DNA of 42,460 nt, taken from positions 1 to 42,460 of the forward strand of contig NZ_JALXXL010000015.1 in assembly GCF_025152525.1 (NCBI RefSeq), read 5' to 3'. The position numbers were made by a program, and so were the translations under genes. Below are positions 15,941-23,410 of this stretch, in pieces. Source of the stretch: Corynebacterium sp. p3-SID1056. Its GTDB lineage: Bacteria > Actinomycetota > Actinomycetes > Mycobacteriales > Mycobacteriaceae. How positions within the stretch are numbered: the first letter of the stretch is position 1; the number at the start of each line of letters is the position of its first letter. The notes under the pieces are model-generated. The model did not search any database and was not told the origin of the DNA. It saw only the letters and a program-made list of their open reading frames with translations.

Positions 15941-15947
15941 GGGTGGC

Positions 15948-16409
15948 ATGCTTGGCGACGGAAACGGATGGGTCACCGGACCCAACGGCGAAAAATACTG
16001 GGGCAAATACGGTGCCGCGGGCCTCTTCCTGCAGGCAGGGGAGAAGATCCTGCTGCAGCACCGCGCCGCGTGGACGGCCCAGGGCGACACGTGGGGCATT
16101 CCCGGCGGCGCCCGCGATTCGCACGAAACGGCGACCGAGGCCGCGCTGCGCGAGACGGTGGAGGAGTGCGCTATCGATCCGGCGCGCGTGCAGCCGTTCA
16201 AAGAGGTCGTCACCTTCGAGGCGCCCGGCTGGAACTACACCACCGTGCTCGCCCGCACGGTTGACGGGGACCCGCTACCGGTGAAGGCGAATGAGGAGAG
16301 CGAGGAACTTCGTTGGGTTCCGCTGGACGCTGTGTGTGAACTGCAGTTGCACCCGGGGTTCGCTGCCGCGCTGGAGGAGCTCATCGGGCATACTAGGCCG
16401 CATGATTGA
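15948..16409 (+). CDS. Nudix hydrolase (MutT-like)
   Basis: A 153-residue protein with the Nudix box GARDSHETATEAALRETVEE (from Gly54, with catalytic REtvEE at 68-73); the usual Gly after EE is replaced by Ala (ECAI). It probably hydrolyses a nucleoside diphosphate derivative such as an oxidised nucleotide. Its position, divergent from glnX, equals that of mutT3 in Mycobacterium tuberculosis, but it is shorter and the substrate cannot be read from sequence. The ATG at 15948 is chosen from the -10 spacing and because an earlier start (15891) would overlap glnX. Its last 8 bases overlap the ABC ATPase start. Confidence 0.85.
   Translation: MLGDGNGWVTGPNGEKYWGKYGAAGLFLQAGEKILLQHRAAWTAQGDTWGIPGGARDSHETATEAALRETVEECAIDPARVQPFKEVVTFEAPGWNYTTVLARTVDGDPLPVKANEESEELRWVPLDAVCELQLHPGFAAALEELIGHTRPHD
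16389..16394 (+). promoter_or_regulatory. Possible internal leaderless promoter for the ABC ATPase
   Basis: CATACT inside the end of the Nudix gene ends 7 nt before ATG 16402, the same geometry as the other leaderless starts in the window. The hexamer is a weaker match, and read-through from the Nudix promoter is equally possible. Confidence 0.3.
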
Positions 16410-17328
16410 AGTTCAAGGACTGACCAAACACTACGGTTCGGTCCGGGCGGTCGATGACCTCACGTTCAGCGTCAAACCGGGCGTGGTCACCGGCTTCCTG
16501 GGGCCAAACGGGTCGGGCAAATCCACCACAATGCGCATGATGCTGGGCCTCGACACCCCCACCCAGGGCACCGCGCTTATCGACGGCACCCCCTACCGCG
16601 ACCTGCCTCAACCCACCCACCGCGTGGGCGCGCTTCTCGACGCCAAGGGCGTGCACCCCAACCGCACCGCCCGCAACAGCCTGCTGTGGCAGGCCCAGGC
16701 GGCGGGGCTGCCCACCACGCGCGTGGACGAGGTACTCGGTCTGGTTGGCTTGAGCGATGTCGCGGACAAGCGGGTCGGCGGCTTCTCGCTGGGCATGGGC
16801 CAGCGCCTCGGCATCGCCGCTGCGCTGCTCGGGGACCCGGAGTACCTGATCTTGGACGAGCCGGTCAACGGCCTCGACCCCGAGGGCATCCGCTGGGTCC
16901 GCGGGCTGCTGCGCAGCCTTGCCGACGAGGGGCGCACGGTGTTTGTCTCCTCCCACATCCTCGCCGAGATGGCGCAGACGGCCGACAACCTGGTGGTGAT
17001 CGGACGCGGCAAGCTCGTCGCCGATACCTCGGTGGCCGAGTTCATTTCCTCGAACTCGGCGGTGACCACCCTGGTGCGCACCGCGGACGAGGCCGCGCTT
17101 GAGCGGCTCGCCGCAGCGCTGGGCGAGGTGCACCGCGGCGTCGATGGGGCTCAGCGGCCTGTGCTGGAGGTACCCAACGTGGCCAGTGATGAGGTCGGGC
17201 GCATCGCCTTTGACGCCGGTATTCAGCTGGCCGAGCTCACCGAACGCCACGCCTCGCTCGAGGACGCGTACATGCACTCGACTGAGGGCCACGCTCAATA
17301 CATCGCACCGGAGGGACCACGTGCTTAA
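16402..17328 (+). CDS. ABC transporter ATP-binding protein
   Basis: A 308-residue ABC-2-type exporter ATPase. Walker A GPNGSGKST (residues 34-42), the signature region FSLGMGQRLGIA, Walker B YLILDEPVNGLDPEG and the switch region VFVSSHILAEM are all present, so it should be active. The C-terminal extension of about 90 residues is typical of the CcmA/NodI-like drug and lipid exporter group. The ATG at 16402 starts inside the end of the Nudix gene, and the stop overlaps the GTG of the permease gene. The exported substrate is unknown. Confidence 0.93.
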   Translation: MIEVQGLTKHYGSVRAVDDLTFSVKPGVVTGFLGPNGSGKSTTMRMMLGLDTPTQGTALIDGTPYRDLPQPTHRVGALLDAKGVHPNRTARNSLLWQAQAAGLPTTRVDEVLGLVGLSDVADKRVGGFSLGMGQRLGIAAALLGDPEYLILDEPVNGLDPEGIRWVRGLLRSLADEGRTVFVSSHILAEMAQTADNLVVIGRGKLVADTSVAEFISSNSAVTTLVRTADEAALERLAAALGEVHRGVDGAQRPVLEVPNVASDEVGRIAFDAGIQLAELTERHASLEDAYMHSTEGHAQYIAPEGPRA

Positions 17329-18052
17329 CCAGATCAACGCTGAATGGACCAAACTGCGCACCACCCGGTCATTCTGGGTCTTAACGATTGTGGCGCTGGT
17401 GCTCTCGCTGCTCTACGGCATCCTCATTGGTTGGTCGTCCACCTTCGGTGCGATGCCGTACGCGCCGCTGATGACGGTTTCCATCGTTGCGCTGACGCTG
17501 TCGATTATCACGATGGTGCAGTCCGCCATGATGGTCACCACCGAATACCGTTTTGGGATGGCCAGCACCAACTTCCGCATCGTGCCGAAGCGCTGGCAGC
17601 TCGCGGTGGCGAAGGTGCTGCTCGGGGCCGTGCTCGCCTTTGTTATTGGGCTGGTGAGCATGGTGCTCGCGCTGATCGCCGGTGACCTGACGGCGAACGT
17701 GCCGGCGAATTGGGCGACGAACAACTTTACGCAGCGCTCGCTGTGGGCGGTGCCGCTGGGGCAGGCGCTCATCGTCGTGCTGACCCAGGGGGTGGGCTGG
17801 CTGGTGCGCAACACCGCCGGCACCATCGTCGTCGGCCTCGGCCTGTTGCTGGTGGTGGAAAACGTTGTCCGCATCCTGCCCAAGATCGGCGAGAAGGTCA
17901 GCGAGTACATGCCCTTCGGCAACCTGATGAGCTTCATGCTCAACCAGCCGGGCCCGCACGAGCAGTTGGGCGTCTCCCTCGCCATCTTCTGCGCGTGGGC
18001 CGTCGTCCTGTGGGCAGCCGGCGTGGCTGTGCTGCACAAGCGCGACGCCTAA
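17321..18052 (+). CDS. ABC-2-type transporter permease
   Basis: A 243-residue membrane protein with about six hydrophobic helices (first at about residues 17-36, last ILCAWAVVLWAAGVAVL-like at the C-terminus) and the short N-terminal INAEWTKLRTTRSFW motif common to ABC-2 permeases. The GTG at 17321 overlaps the end of the ATPase gene by 8 nt and is preceded by GGAGGGA. The frame open from 17099 is only read-through over the ATPase gene. Together with the ATPase it forms one exporter of unknown substrate. It ends 5 nt from the convergent cls gene. Confidence 0.9.
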   Translation: MLNQINAEWTKLRTTRSFWVLTIVALVLSLLYGILIGWSSTFGAMPYAPLMTVSIVALTLSIITMVQSAMMVTTEYRFGMASTNFRIVPKRWQLAVAKVLLGAVLAFVIGLVSMVLALIAGDLTANVPANWATNNFTQRSLWAVPLGQALIVVLTQGVGWLVRNTAGTIVVGLGLLLVVENVVRILPKIGEKVSEYMPFGNLMSFMLNQPGPHEQLGVSLAIFCAWAVVLWAAGVAVLHKRDA

Positions 18053-18057
18053 AGAAG

Positions 18058-19536
18058 CTACTGCAGCGCGGAGGTCAGCTTCATCACATTGTCCACGTAG
18101 CGGCGGTACCAGGGGCGCCGGTTCCACCGCTCGGGCGTGAGCTCGCGGGAGACTGCAAGGTAGTTTTCCGCGAGCTTTTCTAGATCCCGGATGAGCGAGC
18201 CGGCCGTGACAAACAGGCTGGACTCGTAGTTCAGGGAGAAGGAGCGAATATCCATGTTGGAGGAGCCGACAACGCCGACGGCCTCCTTGGTCTGCGGGTC
18301 CGCCAGCGCAAACTTGGTGTGCAGGACGTACGGGGCGGGGAATTCCCAGATGTGCACGCCGGCCTCTAAGAGCTGCTGGTAGTAGGAGGACTGGGCGTGG
18401 TTGACCATGAACTGGTCAGCCTTCTCGCCCACCAACAGGTCCACGCGGATGCCGCGGTAGCAGGCCGTGGTCACGGCCTCGAGGAGGGACTCCTCCGGCA
18501 CGAAGTACGGCGAACACAGGATCAAGTGCCCGCGGGCATGGTGGATCAACGAATTGAAGCTGCGCAGGTTCGGCTCCGTCTGGTAGCCAGGCCCGGAGGG
18601 CAGAAGCTGCATGAGGTTCACGTCCTCGCGGTGCGGGGTGGGCAGCGGCGCCGGTGCATTCAGCTCGATCAGCTCGCCGGATTCCGTGTACCAATCCACG
18701 GCAAACAGCGAAACCATGGAGGTGACGATGGGGCCCTCCAGCTCGATGAAGATGTCCACCCACTGCCGGCCCGCGCGCCGGTGATTCGGCATGAGGTAGC
18801 CGCGGTCGATCAGGTTGAGCGAGCCCATCAGGCCGACGCGGCCGTCGATGACCACCAGCTTCCGGTGGTTGCGCAGGTCCGGCCTGCGGAAGCGGCCGCG
18901 CAAGAGATTCAGCGGCAGCATGAGGTGCCAGTCGATACCGATGTCGGTGAGTCGGCGCTTGAGCTTGCGGAACCCCGGGTACTTCATCGACCCGATGTGG
19001 TCGAAGAGTAGGCGGACGTGGACACCGCGTTGCACGGCGCGCTCCATCGCCTCGAAGACGGGGCCGGTGGTTTCGTCCCACGCCACGGCGTAGATTTCGA
19101 CGTTGACGTAGGAGGTCGCTTCGTCGATAAGCGAGGCGAGCCGCTGCATCGCCAGCTCGTAGTCCGCCCAGGTGTGGCGCACGCGGCTGTACTGGGCGGG
19201 GAAGCCCGTCAGCTCGCGGTTCAGTCGCAGCATCGAGGCGACGTCGGGGGAGAGTCGCGCGCCCTGCGGGTAGTCGGGCGTGGTGGTGTAGACGTCGTTG
19301 AGCAGGTCGGTGGCTTGTTGCTGGATGCGGTGGCGGCGCCGCGAGACGAGGGTCGAGCCCATCAGCAGGTACAGCGGAAGGCCGACGATCGGCAGGAGCA
19401 AAATGAGCAGCAGCCACGCGTTCGCCGAGGACGGGCGGCGGTTTTCCGGCACGATACCGATCATGACGAACTTGATCACGTAGTCGATGGCCATGGCCGC
19501 CAACTGCCAGTACGAGACGTCGAAGGAGAAGCTCAT
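18058..19536 (-). CDS. cls: Cardiolipin synthase-like phospholipase D family protein
   Basis: A 492-residue protein with two N-terminal transmembrane helices (about residues 12-30 and 40-60, the latter with LLLILLLPIVGLPLYLL) and two HKD motifs, HRKLVVID (about residue 222) and HTKFALAD (about residue 406), each followed by the GS-N segment (MGSLN, VGSSN). This layout equals bacterial ClsA, which condenses two phosphatidylglycerol molecules to cardiolipin. The ATG overlaps the xthA stop codon (ATGA), so cls is translated from the xthA transcript. Confidence 0.88.
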   Translation of the reverse strand: MSFSFDVSYWQLAAMAIDYVIKFVMIGIVPENRRPSSANAWLLLILLLPIVGLPLYLLMGSTLVSRRRHRIQQQATDLLNDVYTTTPDYPQGARLSPDVASMLRLNRELTGFPAQYSRVRHTWADYELAMQRLASLIDEATSYVNVEIYAVAWDETTGPVFEAMERAVQRGVHVRLLFDHIGSMKYPGFRKLKRRLTDIGIDWHLMLPLNLLRGRFRRPDLRNHRKLVVIDGRVGLMGSLNLIDRGYLMPNHRRAGRQWVDIFIELEGPIVTSMVSLFAVDWYTESGELIELNAPAPLPTPHREDVNLMQLLPSGPGYQTEPNLRSFNSLIHHARGHLILCSPYFVPEESLLEAVTTACYRGIRVDLLVGEKADQFMVNHAQSSYYQQLLEAGVHIWEFPAPYVLHTKFALADPQTKEAVGVVGSSNMDIRSFSLNYESSLFVTAGSLIRDLEKLAENYLAVSRELTPERWNRRPWYRRYVDNVMKLTSALQ

Positions 19537-20324
19537 CGTACTTGATCGTAGCCCAGCCCGCGGGTGTCAAAGTCGGCGATCACCGGCGCGTGGTCGGAGG
19601 CACCGGTGCCGCGGCGCTCGTCCACGTCCACCCACACGCGGGTGGCTTTCGCCGCAAGCGGGGCGGTGGCGAGCAGGAAATCGATGAGCATGCCTTCGTT
19701 GCGCTGGAAGCGCGCCGACTTGTAGTCCCAGAAAGAATAGAGCTCCTCGTGCTCCAGCTGGGTCAGCCCGGTCTCGCACAGCATTTGGAAGGCAGCGCGC
19801 TCGGGCTCGGTGACGTGCGTCTTGCCCTCGAACCAGTCGATGTCCCACACGTTCGCATCGCGCGGGGCGATGTTGAAATCGCCGGTGAGCAGCTGCAGCT
19901 CGCCGGGGCGCACCGTGTCCTGCAGTGAGTAGAGGAACTGCAGCTTGTAGTCGTAGTGCGGGTCGCCGATCTCGCGGCCGTTGGGCACGTACAGGCTCCA
20001 CACCTCGACGCCGCCGCAGTTCGCCCCGACCGCGCGCGCCTCGCGTACCGGCTCGCCCTTCTTGGCAAAGCTGGGCTGGCGCTCGAAGTGGTCGCGTACG
20101 TCGCTCAACCCCACCCGCGAGGCGATGGCCACGCCGTTCCACTGGTTGTAGCCCACGTGCGCGACCTCGTAGCCGGCGTCGTGGAACGCCTGGTAGGGAA
20201 ATTTCGCGTCAGCAGCCTTCGTCTCCTGCATGGCCAGCACGTCGACCTGCTGTCGGTCGAGAAAGGCGACGATGCGCTCGGCGCGGGTGCGCACTGAGTT
20301 GACGTTCCAAGTGGCGATTCGCAT
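19533..20324 (-). CDS. xthA: Exodeoxyribonuclease III (AP endonuclease)
   Basis: A 263-residue DNA repair nuclease of the EEP family. Motifs: MRIATWNVNSVRTR at the N-terminus, QETKAAD (metal-binding Glu), SLYVPNGR, LTGDFNIAPRD and C-terminal GASDHAPVIADF (catalytic Asp-His). Length fits the family. The ATG at 20324 begins the conserved domain; the frame continues to 20813 only as a shadow of the next gene. There is no ribosome site but a TACAGT hexamer 6 nt before the ATG, so the mRNA is probably leaderless. Confidence 0.93.
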   Translation of the reverse strand: MRIATWNVNSVRTRAERIVAFLDRQQVDVLAMQETKAADAKFPYQAFHDAGYEVAHVGYNQWNGVAIASRVGLSDVRDHFERQPSFAKKGEPVREARAVGANCGGVEVWSLYVPNGREIGDPHYDYKLQFLYSLQDTVRPGELQLLTGDFNIAPRDANVWDIDWFEGKTHVTEPERAAFQMLCETGLTQLEHEELYSFWDYKSARFQRNEGMLIDFLLATAPLAAKATRVWVDVDERRGTGASDHAPVIADFDTRGLGYDQVR

Positions 20325-20330
20325 GCCACC

Positions 20331-20336
20331 ACTGTA
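20331..20336 (-). promoter_or_regulatory. -10 element of the leaderless xthA promoter
   Basis: Minus strand GCTACAGTGGTGGCATG: TACAGT, 6 nt, then ATG. It matches the start region of the Nudix gene with one base deleted. Confidence 0.5.
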
Positions 20337-20362
20337 GCGATGCTTCTCGACGCCGCGACGCC

Positions 20363-21343
20363 CTAACCTACCCACCGCGCGTAGCGATGCCGGTGGTGCT
20401 CGATAAAGCCCAGCTTGTGGTACATATCCAGCGCGATGGTGTTGCTCTGGCGGCAGTGCAGGTACGCGGATTCCGCCCCCTGCGCCGCGCCCCAGGCAAG
20501 CAGCTGGCGAGTCAGCTGCGTGCCCAAGCCTTGCCGACGGCAATCCTCGGCCACCTCCACGGCAGAGTAGCCGAGCCACATCCGCCCGTCGTCGGATTCG
20601 GTCAGCGTCGCCCGGGTCACCGCGACCGTTCGGCCGTCGCGTACAAGCTGGGCGAAGGCGAGCTTGCCGTCGATGTGCGCGGCGAGGTCCAGCACCGCGT
20701 CCTCCGGGAGCGCGGCGCCGCGGAAGTGGTACATCTCGAGCCACTCGTCGCTGGGGTATGCATCGACGCGCAGCTGCGCGCCGGTGTCTGCGGCTGTCTC
20801 GGCCGCGGCACACGGGGCGGTCATCACCAGGATCTCTTCGCCCAGCTCCCAGGCTTCGGGGTGGCGCTCGATCAAGCGCAGCGCCGGCTTGCCGATGCGC
20901 TCCGGCACCAGCAGCTGCAGCGGCACGTCGTGGGCGTCGTAAAACGTGCGTAGCGCGTCGAGCGGCACCGTCTGGAGTGCGGCGGAATGCCCGATCGGGG
21001 TGGCCGAGTTGGAGCGCTCGGCGATCTCGGCACCGGTGCGGGCGAGCCAGCCGTCGATAAGCTGCTGCTCCTGGCCGGGGAATGCGCGGGCGGTGGCGGC
21101 CTCGATGGCGCGGATGTCCGAATTGCGCACGGTGCGCGGCGACAATTTCTTGATGATGTGCAGGTCGCGAATCTCCACTGCGTCTTTAAACGACGGAAAA
21201 CCACCCACCTCCTGCGGGCGGATCACCAAAGGCTCGAGGCTGAGCACGTGCCCGATGACGTCGCTGGCCATCTCGCCGCGGCGCTGGCGAACCACCACCC
21301 GGTCGCCGACGGCTACCTTGTCGGAACGGAAAATGCGCGACAT
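20363..21343 (-). CDS. GNAT acetyltransferase, probable N-acetylglutamate synthase (Cg3035 type)
   Basis: A 326-residue protein with a C-terminal GNAT domain (acetyl-CoA loop CRRQGLGTQL, then YLHCRQSNTIALDMYHKLGF) and an N-terminal SH3-like beta part (GDRVVVRQRRGEMASDVIGHV) followed by a helical middle domain. The architecture and the xthA/def neighbourhood match the N-acetylglutamate synthase described for C. glutamicum (Cg3035 family), which makes N-acetylglutamate for arginine synthesis. No arginine gene is nearby, so the substrate rests on family resemblance. The ATG overlaps the stop of the upstream secreted-protein gene (TAATG). Confidence 0.75.
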   Translation of the reverse strand: MSRIFRSDKVAVGDRVVVRQRRGEMASDVIGHVLSLEPLVIRPQEVGGFPSFKDAVEIRDLHIIKKLSPRTVRNSDIRAIEAATARAFPGQEQQLIDGWLARTGAEIAERSNSATPIGHSAALQTVPLDALRTFYDAHDVPLQLLVPERIGKPALRLIERHPEAWELGEEILVMTAPCAAAETAADTGAQLRVDAYPSDEWLEMYHFRGAALPEDAVLDLAAHIDGKLAFAQLVRDGRTVAVTRATLTESDDGRMWLGYSAVEVAEDCRRQGLGTQLTRQLLAWGAAQGAESAYLHCRQSNTIALDMYHKLGFIEHHRHRYARWVG

Positions 21344-22356
21344 TAGGCGGGGCGGCGGACCAGGAACGCGCCGGCAAGGGTGAGCAGTACCGCCAGCACA
21401 ATCAGGTTGCGCATCGGCGTACCCGTCTCCGCCAGGTCGCCGTCGCGCTCATTGTCCTCGGTCTCCGAAGTCTTCGTGGCGGAGGTGGTGCTCGACGTCG
21501 TGCGTGTCACCGTCGACGACTTCGAACTCGCCGAAGTCGTGCGGTTCTGCAGGATCGCAGTCGCCGACGTGGTCGTATCGGCCGTGCCCGTGGTCGTCTC
21601 GGCTGCGGGGCTGGTGGTTTCGGCGGAGGAGCTCGAGGACGCGGAGGTGGTCGACTCAGACGTGGTCGACGAGGAGGTCGTCGACGAGGAACTCGAGGTG
21701 GTCTCGGAAGTGGAAGACTCGGAAGCGTCCTGCATCACCTCAGCGCGGTAGTACGGCCGCGGCTCCTCCGGCGTAGTCACCTCGGTGGTGGTTTCCTCGG
21801 GGGTTTCCTCTGCTTCTTCCTCTTCCGGCAGCCCGAATACGATGCGCTTGTCGCCCTGCTCGGAGCGCTCAATCGCGTCCGAGGCGGTGGTGCCCAAGAG
21901 GCCACCAAGCCCGCCGATGACACCCGGGAGGTAGACGGCCTCGTCGTCGCCTAAGGTCTCCTCGCGCAGCTCACGGACCGTCGCCCGGTCCTCGCGGATC
22001 GCGTCCTCGGCCTTGGTGAAGGCCTTCTTTTCCTGCTCGCTCAGCTCGCCATCCGAGGCGTTTTCCTTCGCTTCCTTGCGCAAACGTTCCAGCTCGTCGG
22101 AGGCGTCGATGAGCTCGGTTCGCCATTCCTTCAGCGTCTCGCGGTACGCATCCTGCGCGTCGACCAGGGCATCCTCGTCATCGGCCTCCTCGGCGGCTTG
22201 GATGTCCTCCAGCTGCGTGTTGAGGGTGTCGGTGTAGGAATCGTGGAGCTCGTGGACGTCGATAAGCAACTGCTCCACTGGCTCCTGAGCCCACGCGAAG
22301 GGCGCAGAGAGCGCGACAATGAGCGTGCCGGCGGCGAGGGCGGACGTAGTACGCAT
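21343..22356 (-). CDS. Secreted coiled-coil protein with LAETG-like sorting signal
   Basis: A 337-residue predicted cell-wall protein. The signal peptide (residues 1-23, ending AWAQ) is followed by an acidic alpha-helical region of about 120 residues with strong heptad character (Glu/Asp/Lys/Leu), a Gly-rich segment, an acidic/Thr stretch, and a long Ser/Thr linker (about residues 205-295). The C-terminus has LAETG (308-312), a hydrophobic helix and RRPA, the order of a sortase sorting signal with Ala in place of Pro. The ATG at 22356 has GGAAAGG 6 nt upstream. It is co-transcribed with the GNAT gene. The function is unknown. Confidence 0.78.
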   Translation of the reverse strand: MRTTSALAAGTLIVALSAPFAWAQEPVEQLLIDVHELHDSYTDTLNTQLEDIQAAEEADDEDALVDAQDAYRETLKEWRTELIDASDELERLRKEAKENASDGELSEQEKKAFTKAEDAIREDRATVRELREETLGDDEAVYLPGVIGGLGGLLGTTASDAIERSEQGDKRIVFGLPEEEEAEETPEETTTEVTTPEEPRPYYRAEVMQDASESSTSETTSSSSSTTSSSTTSESTTSASSSSSAETTSPAAETTTGTADTTTSATAILQNRTTSASSKSSTVTRTTSSTTSATKTSETEDNERDGDLAETGTPMRNLIVLAVLLTLAGAFLVRRPA

Positions 22357-22375
22357 AACAACCTTTCCAACTGGC

Positions 22376-22948
22376 CTAGTGGCCGAACGGATCCTCGTCA
22401 GTACCCGGCAACCAGGTCCGGCCGGGCTCAGTCCATCCGTTCGCCTTAATCGCGCGCTTAGCCTCGCGCTTGTAACGGCCAGTCAACACATCGGTGTACA
22501 CCTTACCGTCAAGGTGGCCCACCTCGTGCTGCAAACAACGGGCGAAAAAGCCGGTGCCCTCGACCTCGATCTCGTTGCCGTGCTCATCCAAGCCCGTGAC
22601 CTTGGCCCAATCGGCGCGGCCGGTGGGGAAACCCTCGCCCGGAACCGACAGGCAGCCCTCGTCGTCCTCGCCATCATCGCGCGGCATCGTCTTCGGGACC
22701 TCGCTGGTCTGAAGCACCGGGTTGATCACCGTGCCGCGGCGCATCTCGTCGCCGTCAGGGCAGTGGTAGACGAAAAGACGGAGGTCAACGCCCACTTGGT
22801 TGGCGGCGAGGCCGACGCCGTTCGCGGCGTCCATGGTCTCGTGCATGTCCGCGATCAGCTCCTGCAGTTTCTCCACGGGCTGCGTCACCTCGCGGGTCGG
22901 GTTGTGCAGGACAGGGTCGCCGTAAATCACGATGGGTCGAATCGTCAT
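22376..22948 (-). CDS. def: Peptide deformylase
   Basis: Removes the formyl group from nascent N-terminal Met. The 190-residue protein has motif 1 [10 protein letters not shown], motif 2 EGCLSVPG (metal ligand Cys99) and motif 3 [10 protein letters not shown] (His141, Glu142, His145). The Asp usual within HExDH is Gly here, but the HExxH ligands are intact. There is an acidic insert (DDGEDDEG) before motif 2. The ATG at 22948 starts the conserved [14 protein letters not shown]; it lacks a ribosome site and is only 16 bp from the divergent DUF3263 start. Confidence 0.93.
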   Translation of the reverse strand: MTIRPIVIYGDPVLHNPTREVTQPVEKLQELIADMHETMDAANGVGLAANQVGVDLRLFVYHCPDGDEMRRGTVINPVLQTSEVPKTMPRDDGEDDEGCLSVPGEGFPTGRADWAKVTGLDEHGNEIEVEGTGFFARCLQHEVGHLDGKVYTDVLTGRYKREAKRAIKANGWTEPGRTWLPGTDEDPFGH

Positions 22949-22952
22949 GCCT

Positions 22953-22958
22953 ACTATA
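22953..22958 (+). promoter_or_regulatory. -10 element of the leaderless DUF3263 gene promoter
   Basis: TACTAT ends 6 nt before ATG 22965. It overlaps the opposing def -10 by 3 bp. Confidence 0.45.
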
Positions 22959-22961
22959 TTA
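22956..22961 (-). promoter_or_regulatory. -10 element of the leaderless def promoter
   Basis: TAATAT on the minus strand ends 7 nt before the def ATG (22948). The region upstream of this -10 lies within the DUF3263 coding sequence. Confidence 0.45.
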
Positions 22962-22964
22962 AGC

Positions 22965-23186
22965 ATGCCTTCGACCCTTTCCGACTCCGACCGAACACTG
23001 CTCGATTTCGAGGCCCGCGCCCCGCGCAGCCTGGGTGCCAAGGAAGAGGCGATCCGGCAGGAACTCGGGCTTACGCCGACTCGGTACTACCAAAGGCTGA
23101 ACCTGTTACTGGAGTCGCCCGATGCGTTGGCGTATGCCCCGCAGTTGGTGCGACGGCTGCGGGCGGTGCGGGATGCGGAGGTTTGA
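22965..23186 (+). CDS. Small DUF3263 family protein
   Basis: A 73-residue basic/acidic helical protein: [20 protein letters not shown] and [19 protein letters not shown] are typical of the actinobacterial DUF3263 family. The pattern resembles a small helix-turn-helix ([23 protein letters not shown]), so DNA binding is possible but unproven. The ATG at 22965 is chosen over 22932 because the longer form overlaps def and the -10 spacing supports it. It is divergent from def, an arrangement conserved in corynebacteria and mycobacteria as far as I recall. Confidence 0.82.
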   Translation: MPSTLSDSDRTLLDFEARAPRSLGAKEEAIRQELGLTPTRYYQRLNLLLESPDALAYAPQLVRRLRAVRDAEV

Positions 23187-23226
23187 GGGGTTTTTGGGGC
23201 CTGTTTCGGGTCCTGTTTCGGCGTGT

Positions 23227-23331
23227 CGTGAATTTTTCGACGTGGTGATTTTCCCCCTGAGATCTGACCTGGGAAAACGAGACATGCATAGCCTACTTAT
23301 GCGAAAAAATTCACGCCTATCGATCGATAGG
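23227..23331. repeat. Nested inverted repeats between DUF3263 and LytR_C genes
   Basis: CGTGAATTTTTCG (23227-23239) pairs with CGAAAAAATTCACG (23302-23315), one extra A, enclosing about 60 nt. It is followed at once by the perfect 16-bp palindrome CCTATCGATCGATAGG (23316-23331). GCATA/TATGC arms lie within the loop (about 23285-23302). The 215-bp gap has no other recognised feature apart from a candidate -10 at its end. Confidence 0.7.
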
Positions 23332-23397
23332 AATTATTCGCCACCGATTTTCCGGCGTGTCAGGGCCTACCTCACCTTCAATTGATGCTTGAGGGTC

Positions 23398-23403
23398 TAA
23401 AGT
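23398..23403 (+). promoter_or_regulatory. -10 element of the LytR_C gene
   Basis: TAAAGT ends 7 nt before GTG 23411, the leaderless spacing seen elsewhere in the window. This favours GTG 23411 over GTG 23402, which lies inside the hexamer. Confidence 0.4.
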
Positions 23404-23410
23404 GGCGCGT

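Noticed and set aside
23071..23289. 72-codon minus-strand frame in the DUF3263/LytR_C gap
   Set aside because: No ribosome site or -10, Pro/Thr-rich and overlaps the DUF3263 gene.
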